Positions 1 through 10,544 are shown, numbered from the stretch's first letter. The stretch is DNA of 64,000 nucleotides from Siphonodentalium dalli (GCA_032622095.1 CP136068.1:149617365-149681364), one strand, 5' to 3'. Numbers and translations are program-made. Notes: generated from the sequence alone by a model not told the origin.

Positions 1-15
1 CAGTTTAACTCTCCC

Positions 16-249
16 ATGACCATGCAACAGGTTAACCTTCCCATGACCACCACCCAAACAGTTTCTATCGATGATATTGTTGCACCACAACATCTCAAAG
101 AGCAAATATTTCAATTAGTATCGCAATACCCGGACGTTTTTACGAACGACATTAACAAGATAGGCTATTGCCCAAAAATTAAGATGAAAATTTACCTCAA
201 ACCGAATATCATTTACCCCTCATCCACATGTTTAAAAAACAAGATCTAA
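16..249 (+). pseudogene. Ty3/gypsy-like pol, RT N-terminal fragment
   Basis: A 77-codon open stretch carries a segment (LKEQIFQLVSQYPDVF..., then a basic stretch with KMKIYLKPN) like the linker entering the reverse transcriptase of Ty3/gypsy retrotransposons, where a 'YxDVF' segment precedes a conserved basic patch. It would belong to a polyprotein making reverse transcriptase, RNase H and integrase. The frame stops just after 240. The whole RT palm and RNase H that should follow are absent, because the next recognisable domain about 400 bp on is already the integrase zinc finger, so an internal deletion is likely. The element probably continues left of the window. The assignment rests on this fragment plus the integrase downstream. 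Confidence 0.5.
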
Positions 250-413
250 TTCACACCAAAATTCAAAAGTGTTGAACCCAAAAATCACTTATATCAAAGG
301 CACTGACAAATCACAGCATTAACCCCGACACACACCCGTGCATAAAGTCGTGTACAGACAGCTACCCAAATCCGCCCACCAAACTACGCGTTAATGATGT
401 TAATGTCCTTGAA

Positions 414-960
414 ATGAAAGAGATTCAAGAATTTTCAAAAACACAATCAAAAACTAAAACAGACAACGAATCCGCTATTGATCTCAATGACACCACAGTC
501 ATTCCCCCTATTGACAACATTAGCGACGAGCAAAATACAGACCACACGATCAAAGAGATTATCAAGCAAATGCAATCGGCAATATCCCTGAAAAATTAGC
601 AAAGACCTTTGTTATTAAAAACGGTATCCTACACTATATATCAATATACAATGACATACCTAAATTAAAAATATACATAACGGACAAAATAGCACAAGAG
701 GTCATATCACAATATCACAATCTAGGACACAGAGCGGTACAATCGCTGTATGCGACCATTCGAAAAAGATATTATTGTCCGCAGCTATTTGCAAAGATTG
801 TAACTTACATAAATTAAGCGCTCTGGGCCATATGGGATAAAGCGCTATATAAAAACTATTTATTATTATTATAAATAATTGTCATATATGTAAACAAAGA
901 AACGCATATAATCCTAAATTACCCCTGCAACCGCGAGAAGCCCCAACACGACCGGGCGAA
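414..960 (+). pseudogene. Ty3/gypsy-like pol, integrase zinc-binding (H2C2) region, interrupted
   Basis: An open stretch (414-599) is followed, after a frame change, by a segment reading 'KNGILHYIS' and then 'QYHNLGHRAVQS...YYCPQ', which is the His-His half of the retroviral-type H2C2 integrase finger. The Cys-Cys half (NCHICKQRN) lies at about 877-905. The two halves are separated by a short insertion at 815-876, and removing that insertion with one copy of its target duplication would leave the reading frame continuous. The domain normally helps integrase multimerise and bind DNA ends. This copy is non-functional (frameshift, insertion and missing upstream domains). Confidence 0.65.
815..876 (+). 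mobile_element. Short SINE-tail-like insertion with 6-bp target duplication
   Basis: A 56-bp insert containing 'aaagcgctatataaa' and ending in a (TTA)n run lies between two copies of ATAAAT (809-814 and 871-876). The composition resembles the 3' tail of tRNA-type SINEs. The 5' part is missing, as after a truncated target-primed insertion. It splits the integrase zinc finger of the host gypsy relic. Confidence 0.45.
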
Positions 961-1481
961 ATCATCGCCATTTACCTTATGGGACCTTTGTCCCCCAAAA
1001 CACAATCAGGAAATAGATATATCTTAACTATTATCGATCAATTTACATACGGCAGCATATGCTTTACCGAACAAGATGGTTGACACAATTCTAAAAAGAA
1101 TGAACTCACAGTATTTCACATTAATGGGCTATTCCAAAGTGATCATATCGGACAATGGAAATGAATTTGTTAACTCAACATTCACTGAATTATGTAAATA
1201 CTACCATATCGAACACCGAAAAACGTCATTCTACTGCCCGACGTCAAACGGGGTGGCGGAAAGAAATCATCACTCGTTATCATCAAATAATTTCTAAAAT
1301 CACCCAAGCAAATGTTGAAAATTGGGACCTATATTTGAACTACGCTTCACAAGCAATGAATTTCCATTGTAGCAGTGTACATAAACAGAGTCCATTCTTC
1401 CTAACATTCTTCGGGGAACCACCAATAAGCATAGTCCAGATTTTGACACACAGAGAGAAGTATTTGAGAGATGATTTTTAG
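960..1481 (+). pseudogene. Ty3/gypsy-like integrase catalytic core, frameshifted
   Basis: The stretch around 1076-1297 reads 'SKVIISDNGNEFVNS', 'HRKTSFYCPTSNGVAERNH', which matches the second Asp and the Glu region of the D,D35E integrase core of Ty3/gypsy elements. The block with the first Asp is recognisable at about 1010-1040 (GNRYILTIIDQFT). The frame then shifts near 1270, and the C-terminal part continues in another frame to 1481 (ITRYHQIISK...NWDLYLNYASQAMN...SPFFLTF). The enzyme would insert retroelement cDNA into chromosomes. At least one frameshift makes this copy dead. Confidence 0.75.
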
Positions 1482-2443
1482 CCACAACACTTCAAAATCA
1501 ACACATTATCTTGAAAACAAACACAAATTATCTCGAAACGGCAACTAGGAACCACAAAAGAAAACGGTGACAGTTCCATTCCAGCCTTTGAAATAGGCCA
1601 ACGGTTTATTACAAAATCCACCAATCCAATCACATATTAAGACATGACCTATCTGCAAAATTAACGAAATCACATGTAAAACATATCAAGTCGTCCCCGG
1701 TTAATTGGGCAACCCCTGATAAGCCACCCCATTTAAAAAATAAAAAACATAACCGATTTGCATTTCCACCGAGCGAAACCAGCACTAACTATGGAATCCT
1801 ATTAGGGCCACTTGCTAATGGCGCTTTCGGCGCGATGCGCCGAAAGCGCCGAAAGCGACAAAAAGTGCGCCATTAGTAACGCGCCGAAAGCGCCGAAAGC
1901 GACAAAATATGCGCCGTTACGGCGCAATATTTGTCGCTTTCGGCGCATTTTTTGTCGCTTTCGGCGCTTTCGGTGCGCGCGCCGAAAGCGACAAAATGTG
2001 CGATATTAGCGCATGTTTCGGCGCGTTACTAATGGCGCACTTTTTGTCGCTTTCGGCGCGTGCCGAAAGCGCCATTAGGCATACTATTAGGTCCACTCCC
2101 TAATGGCGCGCGCCGGAAGCTACAAAAAGTGCGCCATTAGGGTATGTTTCGGCGCGCGCCGAAAGCGACAAAAAGTGCGCCGAAAGCGCCATTAGCAAGT
2201 GGCCCTAATAGGATTCCATAACTAACTCTTCATAACAGTCAACCCTCGAGTCAGACAGTGACCCAAGCAGCCGTCAAACGCGCTCAACTTGAGCGATCAA
2301 ATTCTGACGACAGTTCCATTCCTTTGGCCGAACTAGCGAACCGGCTCATGGCTTCTAAACACTTCAACGGTACAGACAAACATTTGCCCCGACAAATCTC
2401 ACCACCAGAACACAGCCATCCCTATTTTAACATACAACTGTGA
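1482..2443 (+). pseudogene. Decayed 3' part of the gypsy-like pol, split by a MITE
   Basis: Downstream of the integrase core the sequence stays A/C-rich and pol-like but has several stops. Frame is still recognisable on both sides of the palindromic MITE at 1790-2220, and taking out the MITE and one TSD would keep one frame open into the 2258-2443 stretch (polar, Ser/Asp/Gln-rich, 'LAELANRLMASKHF'). No LTR is recognised before the LINE that begins near 2425. What the terminal segment encodes is unknown. Confidence 0.4.
1790..2220. mobile_element. Palindromic MITE/foldback with perfect terminal repeats and 6-bp TSD
   Basis: The element starts with TATGGAATCCTATTAGGGCC and ends with its exact reverse complement, flanked by ACTAAC on both sides (1784-1789 and 2221-2226). 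The interior is almost entirely made of short units in both orientations (GCGCTTTCGGCGC, GCCGAAAGCGACAAAA, GTGCGCCATTAG), so it can fold into nested hairpins. It has no coding capacity, and the small ORFs inside are repeat artefacts. It is inserted in the gypsy relic and is therefore younger. The superfamily is not assigned. Confidence 0.8.
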
Positions 2444-3546
2444 GCTATGGTTCCCAGATGTTATTAATAAAATATACAATTCATTCGACAGAGCTAAAGC
2501 TAGAGGCTTCGACTTCAATATTATGACAGTAATCGACAACATTGACTATGAAAAAACACAGACAAAATTTTGTAAGTTTCTCCTGAATATGCCGGAAAGA
2601 GCTAGTAATATTGCGTGCAGGCTTGAACTGGGCATTGCCCCATTGACAAAACATGCAGTATCTAGATTATGTCAGTATGAACAGTACATATCACAGTTAC
2701 CACCAGAGCGAAGCTTTTATGACTGACAAAATTCTATCCGAAGCTAATCTTGAATCATGGAATAGGTCGTTGTCACAATGTCAACAGTTAATCACATCTC
2801 TGTCACCACATCACAACATCAACGACTTCTTTGATAACTCAATAAAGACACAACTATTTAACGATAATACTCGCAGCAAACTCCCCAGAAATAGCAACAG
2901 ACGTGATCCCTCACGGAACAAGCTTAGAACGTACAGAACGTTCAAAACAATCACTTCTTTGGAAGAATATCTTAACATCATTTCCATCCCCAAACAACGA
3001 GAATCCCTCACGAAATTCAGAATTAGCTGTCACACATCGATTTCGATGAAGCGGACCGCATATGTGAAACCTGCAACCAAGTTGATAATGAGGAGCAATT
3101 CCTCCTCCATTGTACCTCACTGTCAGACGAGCGCGCCATATTTCACGAGAAACTAACACCTGATCTCCTAACCACCCCTAACGAGAAGCTATTCAATAAA
3201 ATATTAACAAGCACAGACCCAACAACACCACAGGCACTGGCATATTTCGTCCACTGTGGACTGAAAAAGAAAGGTGACGAACCAAGTGACGAACTGGTTA
3301 ATCGAGTACAACAAAAAAGGAACATTGCCCTGTCAACTTGATACTATCCTGGTTTGATGCTGGCTGATGACGTAATATCAACTCACATAATTACATTGTC
3401 ATTTATATACATCCATATATGTATTTGTTGCTACTTATTTTGTTTCATGTTCAATGTTCTTGTCTTGTTATTCTATGTTAATGTACATTTGACCATACAT
3501 GGTGTAACGTACAAATAAACTTTGATTGATTGATTGATTGATTGAT
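2425..3546 (+). mobile_element. LINE copy A, 5'-truncated ORF2 C-terminus plus 3' end
   Basis: Three frames in turn carry the post-RT region of a LINE ORF2: 'DYEKTQTKFCKFLLNMPERASNIACRLELG' (2523-2726), then 2653-3156, then a final frame with the CxxC...HC zinc-binding motif (ICETCNQVDNEEQFLLHC, near 3060-3115), ending at a stop near 3340. An AATAAA lies near 3515 and the copy ends in (TTGA)n at about 3521-3546, the short tandem-repeat tail typical of CR1/L2/Jockey-type LINEs. The whole RT domain is missing. It parallels LINE copy B downstream at perhaps 75-80% identity, so the two are related but separate insertions. Confidence 0.75.
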
Positions 3547-3623
3547 TATATAATTAACAAACAGCTGTCCTGAATTTCACGCCACGCCTCTAGCGCGATC
3601 AGCAATAAACACATTCCTATCGT

Positions 3624-4874
3624 GTGACGTCATATTTCGTCGATAAACTCGGGTACTCTTCGCCCATGCTAACGTGGACTTCCCATTTCCAGAACCCAGT
3701 GGCTCGTACCCCAGACCCAGATCTAGATATTGCATCCGAACTAGCATTAATGGAAACGAGGGCACCGACCAATGACATAACAGACCGACCATTCAGTATA
3801 AATGAAGTATCTAAAATGCTATCCATTCTCAAAAATAACAAAGCATGCGGCCCTGATGGAATTCGCAATGAACACCTGAAGTATGGAAGAAACTCCCTGA
3901 GCAAATCGATAACGAAATATTTCAATGCAATACTAGAAAGCGGGAGCTATCCGGAATCGTGGAATACTTCGTATATCACACCCATATATAAATCGGGGAA
4001 ACGTGAACTACCAGAACATTATCGAGGCATATCCATAACAAATTGCCTCGCCAAGGCATTCAGTAGCCTATTAAATAATCGAATCCTTGAACTCTCAAAA
4101 GATAAATTTAACCACTTTCAACACGGGTTTATGAAGCACCATAGAACCTCTGATTGTCTCTTTATCCTAAAAACCCTTATTAGAAAATACACAAACAAAG
4201 GAGGACAATTATACGCTTGTTTCATCGACTATAAGAAAGCCTTTGACTCTGTGTGGAGAACTGGTCTAAAGTACAAGGTACTAAAACATGGCATCGGCAA
4301 GAAGCTATACCAAGTAATCAAATCTATGTATAATAGCCACCACGCTTGTCTGAAATTTGGTAACACAATCACCGATTATTTTGACATTCACAGCGGGGTA
4401 AAACAGGGCGTTAAATTAAGCCCCACCCTCTTCAACATATACCTAAATGACCTTCCAAATTATCTAAGCAACAACACAAACCACCCATTGCTAGAAACCA
4501 GCGAAGTCCCCTGCCTCCTGTTCGCGGACGATCTGGTCCTCTTATCCACCTCACAAGAAGGTCTCCAGCACAAATTAAACTCCCTCAGGGAATATAACAT
4601 CAAATGGCAACTAACATTAAATACCACTAAATCAAAGGCCCTGACCTTCTCACAGCGTGATAATAAACCAATTAACATGACTTATGGTGAACAAATAATA
4701 GAATCAGTGGAATCTTATACAAACTTAGGTCTGTGCATAAATAACAAGGGGTCCTTTGACCCAGCACGGACGGATCTAATACAGAAAGGAATGAAGGCTT
4801 TTTCCATCTTACCAAATGTCTGCCTACACGGAATTTACCACACAAGCTTAATATTAAACTGCTCAAAAGTTTGA
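3624..4874 (+). pseudogene. LINE reverse transcriptase (ORF2 fragment of copy B)
   Basis: A 416-residue open stretch with the non-LTR RT blocks in order: 'KACGPDGIRNEHLK' (block 0/1), 'YRGISITNCLAKAF' (block 2), motif A FIDYKKAFDSV at about residues 199-209 with the first catalytic Asp, motif B 'SGVKQGVKLSPTLFN' at about 257-271, and motif C FADDLVLLS at about 300 with the catalytic Asp pair. The enzyme copies LINE RNA at a nicked chromosomal target. The nominal start is only where the open frame begins, since the real ORF2 start and endonuclease domain are missing. A frameshift near 4875 separates it from its C-terminal domain. All catalytic RT residues are present, but the copy cannot be autonomous. 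Confidence 0.85.
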
Positions 4875-4981
4875 TTTTTCCAATAGTAACATACAATTCT
4901 GACATATGGTTTCCAGATCTAATGGAATAAATAGACAACTCATTCACACGCGCCGCCAAAAACGGCTCAAACTTTAATATC

Positions 4982-5755
4982 ATGAATCTAATAGACGCCA
5001 TTGACTATGAAAAAGCACATATCAAATATTGTAAATTCCTCCTTAATGTGCCATCCAGCGCGACTAATGTCGCATGCAGGATGGAATTAGGTTTGCTTCC
5101 GCTGACCGCGTCCTTGATCACGCCCATGGAGAAATATTCAAAATACCTCCGTGAACTACCACAAAGTAGACTTCTAAAAGAAGCCGTAACTACGGACCAG
5201 TGCCTTGCGGATAAGAACATATACTCATGACACCGGTCATTGTCAAACGCAAGAAACATAATCACATCCGTTGACCCTAACAATACTGTAGACAAATATT
5301 TTTTAAATGCAGCCCTGAAATTAATTTGGGACGATAATGTACGTAGGAAACTCCCCCGTAATAGTAACAACCAATGCCCAACACCGCGAAATAAACTCCG
5401 AACATATAGAAAATTCAAAGCTACAATCAAATTGGAGAACTACCTGAATACATGCAGAATAACGAAACACAGGGAATTGCGAAAATTGCAACCAGTTAGA
5501 CGACGAATTCCACCTCATCATAAATTGCTCGTTACTATCAAACGAACGTCAATCTCTCTTTAAACAACTACCGAAAGACATCCAAGAATTAGATGGAATA
5601 GCCCAATTCAGACAAATAATGACATGCTCACAACCAAAAGTATTAAAAGCAATTGCCCATTTTGTCTACCACGGACTTGCCAAAAAGGGAAAATGGCAAC
5701 CTAGTGACCAACTGCTAGACAGAATACGCGACCAGACGAATGCGAATTCCCAATA
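4982..5755 (+). pseudogene. LINE ORF2 C-terminal region (copy B), frameshifted
   Basis: After the RT frame breaks, one frame (4982-5230, then 5240-5563 past a TGA at 5228-5230) carries 'DYEKAHIKYCKFLLNVPSSATNVACRMELG', the conserved post-RT segment. A third frame carries the end 'LPKDIQELDG...HFVYHGLAKKGKWQPSDQLL' to a stop near 5755. It corresponds block by block to LINE copy A. The role of this domain in LINEs (RNA binding through a CCHC-type motif) is known only in part. Confidence 0.65.
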
Positions 5756-5930
5756 AGACAAATAAAACAAAAATCAATACAAATATATATAACTACAATA
5801 TTATGTGCGACATATTGTGTCTTATGAATACATGTTCGTTGACTACACTGTTATAAATTATGTTTCTATATTATGTATGTATACACTTGACCATATTTGG
5901 TGTAAAAGTATAATAAAATTGAATTGATTA

Positions 5931-6712
5931 TCGCTAAATCAAAATAACACTAGCGGCCGAAATTCGGGGCCATCACTTCGCGGCTTTGTACACATTGATT
6001 CAGCGACTTCTTTTGTATACATTGATTGTGTATTATACATCATACATTAAAGATTGGTATCATATCTATGTGTCGTCATTACATCACAACATAATTATTA
6101 TTAAAGAACTAAATGGGTGCGCTGTTCAGATGTCATCGTTTATAAAGTGAGTAGATGGGCGCGAAGCGCCCGGGATGGTCGAAAAGATCGAGTGATCTTC
6201 TCCTTCACCCCATTGTCATCGTTTTTCATTTACAGCCATGATTTATAGTCAGTGGAAGGTGAGCACATCACGAGTGCGCAGCCATTAATCTGGATTAAAC
6301 GACACGAGGCCGAAAGCAAGTATAATCCTCTTCAAACTTCAAAGTTTCATAAGTATTTTATATCAATTTATGCATTGAGGATTTAATTTTCATAAAAAGT
6401 ATGATCCTAATACATATCGTGAAATCGTCACGGGAACTTGGATAATTATACAGTAAATAAGCAAATTAAGAGCAAAAATAGGTGTTGACACCTGTTGACC
6501 CGTGAAAAAAAACATTGGTCTGACCATTATTAGTTAAGGTCTTGATGTTATTATTGAACTGTAAACAAAAAATACTACGGTCTGTCAGTGACTGGTTACA
6601 GTCTGCCAGTTATTTTAACGGGTTTGCACTGTGGAATATACTACAGCCCGATCATATGTTTAACGGTCAAACGTTGGCAGCGATGTTGCGCGGCAGTGGC
6701 TATTCGCCACAC
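5931..6712. other. Anonymous AT-rich spacer
   Basis: No convincing reading frame or structured repeat is seen between LINE copy B and the foldback element. A short GC-rich patch near 6160-6180 (gcgcgaagcgcccggg) is mildly palindromic. Confidence 0.5.
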
Positions 6713-7198
6713 GGGTGGCGAATAGTCATATAACATAGAAATCGCTATTCCCCACCCGGGTGGCGAATAGCGTTTATATTTTTTCTTTATTTGCTCCACA
6801 TACGGAGAGTATGGTGATCTCGAGCATCGGGAATAATGATTGTCAGTCCTTACGCAAACGGCTGTGAGTTGGGTTGCAATATGAGAAAGGGGGGGGGGGT
6901 ACATAACATTTTGTTCATAAAACTGGAACTTCAAATACGGCATACAAGCATATTTTAGCTCAAAATTATGTGATCTGTATGACAGGTGGAGATGGAGGAG
7001 GTGCGGAGGGGATGGGGTGTTGCATAACTGATTGACGAGTTTAGGGGGTGGGGGAAGGTGTACCGTTTTTTTGTCAAAAACTTGGTGTCAGATTATTTGT
7101 TGCGCATTATATGTAAGGATTTGTGTACTACATTAGGCGTTCATTTCAAGGTTTAGAAGTACATTTCGGACAAATATTTGTCATTGGAATTTGAGATG

Positions 7199-8540
7199 GG
7201 GTGGCGAATAAAAGTATTCTTAAATCTCGGACGTCAGTTAGATTTCTTCATTTGTGCATTGGATTAGCCGATCCCTTAATCATAAACAATCATTTTCTAG
7301 AACTGGTAGTATGGAATTGCGAAAACAAATCTGTGACCTGAATAGGTTGGGGGAGGGGGTGGGTGGCGAATAACTTTAATCTCAAAACTTGGATGTCAGA
7401 TGAGTTTCTTGTTTTTTATGTACTAGATTAGACGATCTTTTAATCATGAACAATCATTTTATAGAACTGGAGTGGAATTGCGAACAAAATTCTGCGTTCT
7501 GAATTGCTTGGTTGGGGGGGGGGTGGCGAATAACTTTATACTTAAAACTTGTCAGATGAGCAGATCATGAGCTTCTTATTTCGTTCATTAGATGAGACGA
7601 TTATTCAACCATAAACAATCATTTTAAAGAACTGGAAGTGGAATAGCGTTCAATAAATATAAAATCTGCTATCTGAATTGGTTGGTGGGGGATGGCGAAT
7701 AACTAAAAATATTAAAACTTGGATGTCAGATGAGCTTCTTATTTTGTGCATTAGATTAGACGATCATTCAATCATATACAATCATTTTTTTAAACTGGGA
7801 GTGGAATTGCGAACAAAATTCTGAAATCTGCTATCTGAATTGGTTGGTGGGTGGGGGGGGGGGGGGGTGGCGAATAATTTTATTCTTAAAACGTGGATCT
7901 CAGATGAGCTTGTTATTGTTTTGCATTAGATTAGACGTTCCTGCAATCATTTGATAGAACTGAAAGTGTAATTGCGAACGAAAATCTGCGATCTGAATTG
8001 GTTGCTGAGTGGGGTGGCGAATAATTTTATTCTTAAAACATGAATGTCAGATGAGCTTGTTAGTGTTTTGCATTAGATTAGACGATCCGGCAATCAGAGT
8101 CAATTATTTGATAGAACTTGAAGTTAAATTGCAAACAAAAATGTGAAATCTGAATTGGTTGGTGGGGTGGGGGGGGGGGGGGGGGTGGTGGCGAATAACT
8201 TTAATATTAAAACTTGGATGTCAGAGGAGCTTTTTATTTTGTGCATTAGATTAGAAGATTCTTCAATCAAGCAATCATTTTGTAGACCTGGAAGTTGAAT
8301 TGCGAACGAAAATCTGCGATCTGAATTGGTTGGTGGGTGGGGGGGCGAATAACTTTATTCTTAATACTTTGATGTCAGATGAGCTTTTCATTTTGTGCAT
8401 TAGATTAGACGATTCTTCAGACATAAACAATCATTTGATAGAACTGGATATTGAATTGCGAACAAATATGTGAAATCTGAATTGGTTGGTGGAGGGGGGT
8501 GGGGTGGCGAATAACTTTATTCTTAAAACTTGGATGTAAG
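7199..8540 (+). repeat. ~160-bp tandem array inside the foldback element
   Basis: About nine head-to-tail units share the segments GATGTCAGATGAGCTT, TGCATTAGATTAGACGAT, CAATCATTTTATAGAACTGG and GAATTGCGAACAAAAT, then a G-run and GGTGGCGAATAA. Divergence between units is modest (point changes, G-tract length). Confidence 0.8.
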
Positions 8541-9276
8541 AATAGCTTTTTATTTTGTGCAATTCAGATCGCAGATTTTCGTTCGAAATTCCACTCCAGT
8601 TCTATAAAATGATTGTTTCTGATTAAAGGATCGTCTAATCTAATACAAAAAACAAGAAACTCATCTAACATCTAAGTTTTGAGATTAAAGTTATTCGCCA
8701 CCCACCCACTCCCTCAACCTATTCAGGTCACAGATTTGTTTTCACAATTCCACACTATATACCAGTTCTAGAAAATGACTGTTTATGATTAAGGGATCGC
8801 CTAATCCAATGCACAAATGAAGAAATCTAACTGACGTCCGAGATTTAAGAATACTTTTATTCGCCACCCCCCATCTCAAATTCCGATGACAAATATTTGT
8901 TCGAAATGCACTTCTAAACCTTGAAATGAACGCCTAATGTAGTACACAAATCCTTACAAATAATCTGACACCAAGTTTTTGACAAAAAATCGGTACACCT
9001 TCGCCACCCCCTTAAAATCCTCAATCAGTTATGCAACACCCCATCCCCTCCTCCATCTCCACCTGTCATACAGATCACATAATTTTGAGCTAAAATATGC
9101 TCGTATGCCGTATTTGAAGTTCCAGTGTTAGAACAAAAAATGTTATGTACCCCCCCCCCCCTTCTCATATTGCAATCCATCTCACAGCCTTTTGCGTAAG
9201 GACTGACAATCATTATTCCCGTTACTCGAGATCACCATACTCTCCGTATGTGGAGCAAATAAAGAAAAAATATAAA

Positions 9277-9306
9277 CGCTATTCGCCACCCGGGTGGCGA
9301 ATAGCG
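9277..9306. repeat. Perfect 30-bp palindrome
   Basis: Fifteen bases ending in ...CGCCACCC at 9277-9291 are followed at once by their exact reverse complement at 9292-9306. The matching site in the left arm at 6743-6772 has one change, and a related imperfect copy sits at about 6704-6731. Confidence 0.85.
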
Positions 9307-9334
9307 ATTTCTATGTTATATGACTATTCGCCAC

Positions 9335-9814
9335 CATGGGACTAAAACTATCATGAATATATACATTAGATTGAGGTGAGAACCAGCATATCACACTGCA
9401 GACGGGCTTCGCAAAGACACTGGTTACATATTTCCTTTACAGAAAATATAAATTAATCAGAATGACGGTTTTTTTTCTGTCCGGCTGGGACGCTGTCGTT
9501 ACTGGTATTGTCAGGCCTGCTATCGTGACATTCAATGAATAAACGAGACAGTCGCGCTTCATGGCTAGTTTGTTGCTTGTCATTATTTATGCCGAAGGGA
9601 AGACAGGGACCGTACTGATTACACTAGATGTGGCCATATTGGCTTATAGGTATTTGCGTGTACTGCAAGGCTAAAACTTACTATAATGATCCGATTAGCC
9701 ATTTTCAATACTAGATATATAAAATTAATTAATGTTTAAAGGAAATGACTTAATTATGGGTTATTAGACACGTCTATGGTTAAATACTGCATCGACATAT
9801 TCGTTCACACTTAC
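9335..9814. other. Spacer or intron next to the candidate exon
   Basis: No open frame of note. If the minus-strand exon at 9815-10174 is real, this stretch and the foldback element beyond it would lie in its downstream intron. Confidence 0.3.
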
Positions 9815-10174
9815 CTAGAACAATAAGATATCTCGAGCTTTCGTCGAAGTCATGGATGCAGATGCTGGGCAGAGAGTGCACATTATTTGTTATTTCACAT
9901 ATGCCGTAATCAACCACGCCATAAACTAGAGCATCTGCCGGTTGAACATTTGGCATATAAAATGAAATGTCACCAAACATGGCGAGGCCTTCGAATTTAA
10001 TATCTCTAGTCGCAGGTATCAGATAGTCGCCGTGCCGTTCCATGGCGAATAGCATTTTGAACATGTCCCCCGATACCGTGGTCATAACAGCTACATCCCT
10101 AAACATATTATATTTGCGAAGAGATATTCGAACACCTTCTGTCCTGTTACAATATATCTTCGGACGATCAGCGT
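9815..10174 (-). CDS. Candidate internal exon of an unrecognised host gene
   Basis: On the minus strand a 360-bp open segment is bounded by a good acceptor (tttaattccag just before 10174, with an in-frame TGA about 18 nt upstream) and a near-consensus donor (CTAG|gtaagt after 9815). It begins with two bases of a split codon and ends after the first base of another, so it is a symmetric phase 1-1 exon and a multiple of three, the class typical of shuffled extracellular modules. The 120-residue product reads like real protein (for instance 'ERHGDYLIPATRDIKFEGL', 'DALVYGVVDYGICEIT', four cysteines) with no low-complexity or transposon motif. I do not recognise the family. No partner exon is certain, and the segment at 10290-10544 on the same strand is a weak candidate. 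Confidence 0.45.
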
Positions 10175-10289
10175 CTGGAATTAAAGATCATACTCATTTT
10201 CTTTTTTATTTGATGATTAGCATTTCATCAATTATTAAAATAAGCTCCTTTCAGCAAGAAACCCCATAACTGTATGTCGGTTGTTGTCG

Positions 10290-10544
10290 CTATTTGACGA
10301 GGACGCGATAAACATATGCAGTGACTTTATATTCAGGAACGTGGCTACATTGTCTCTGTTTGTGTGTATCACACTTAGAATGTCCAACTCCACCCCACTC
10401 TTGACAAGAACCCAAGTCTGGGAAATTTAATATGCGTGTGAATACATATGACCCACGGTTTCCGATTGACACCCATATCGTTAGGCAATTTCCAATTAAG
10501 CGCCATCTCAGTCCAAACATATGATATGAAATAGTATTATCCAT
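10290..10544 (-). CDS. Possible second exon or ORF, unrecognised
   Basis: An 84-codon minus-strand open frame starts at an ATG and contains five cysteines in a protein-like context (RWRLIGNCLTIWVSIGNRG ... SCQEWGGVGHSKCDT). It lies about 115 bp upstream of the stronger exon at 9815-10174 and on the same strand. I see no clean donor joining the two, so it may be a terminal exon of something else or chance. Confidence 0.22.
   Translation of the reverse strand: MDNTISYHMFGLRWRLIGNCLTIWVSIGNRGSYVFTRILNFPDLGSCQEWGGVGHSKCDTHKQRQCSHVPEYKVTAYVYRVLVK

Larger units (their letters stand above)
3600..5930 (+). mobile_element. LINE copy B, 5'-truncated non-LTR retrotransposon
   Basis: The copy contains an RT domain (open frame 3624-4874), then a C-terminal region scattered over other frames, and a terminal part with a stop near 5755. 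A 3' UTR with AATAAA follows, and the end (AATAAAATTGAATTGATTAT) lies near 5930. The region after RT aligns with LINE copy A. The 5' half (ORF1, endonuclease) is absent, the usual signature of incomplete target-primed reverse transcription. Confidence 0.8.
6713..9334. mobile_element. Long foldback (inverted-repeat) element with internal tandem array
   Basis: The sequence from 6713 rightwards reappears reverse-complemented ending at 9334. The match runs through about 7500 on the left and back to about 8555 on the right, so each arm is roughly 780 bp, with scattered mismatches. The outer ends carry GGTGGCGAATAGTC and its complement. Between and within the arms, a unit of about 155-165 bp is repeated, marked by the phrase GGTGGCGAATAACTTTA at about 7199, 7360, 7524, 7685, 7866, 8023, 8189, 8343 and 8505, often preceded by a poly-G tract. 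Orientation flips near 8560. No transposase is encoded. It resembles FB-type foldback transposons in architecture. Confidence 0.8.

Noticed and set aside
1812-2103. Cys/Arg-rich small ORFs in the palindromic MITE
   Set aside because: They are translations of the repeated GCGCCGAAAGCG word.
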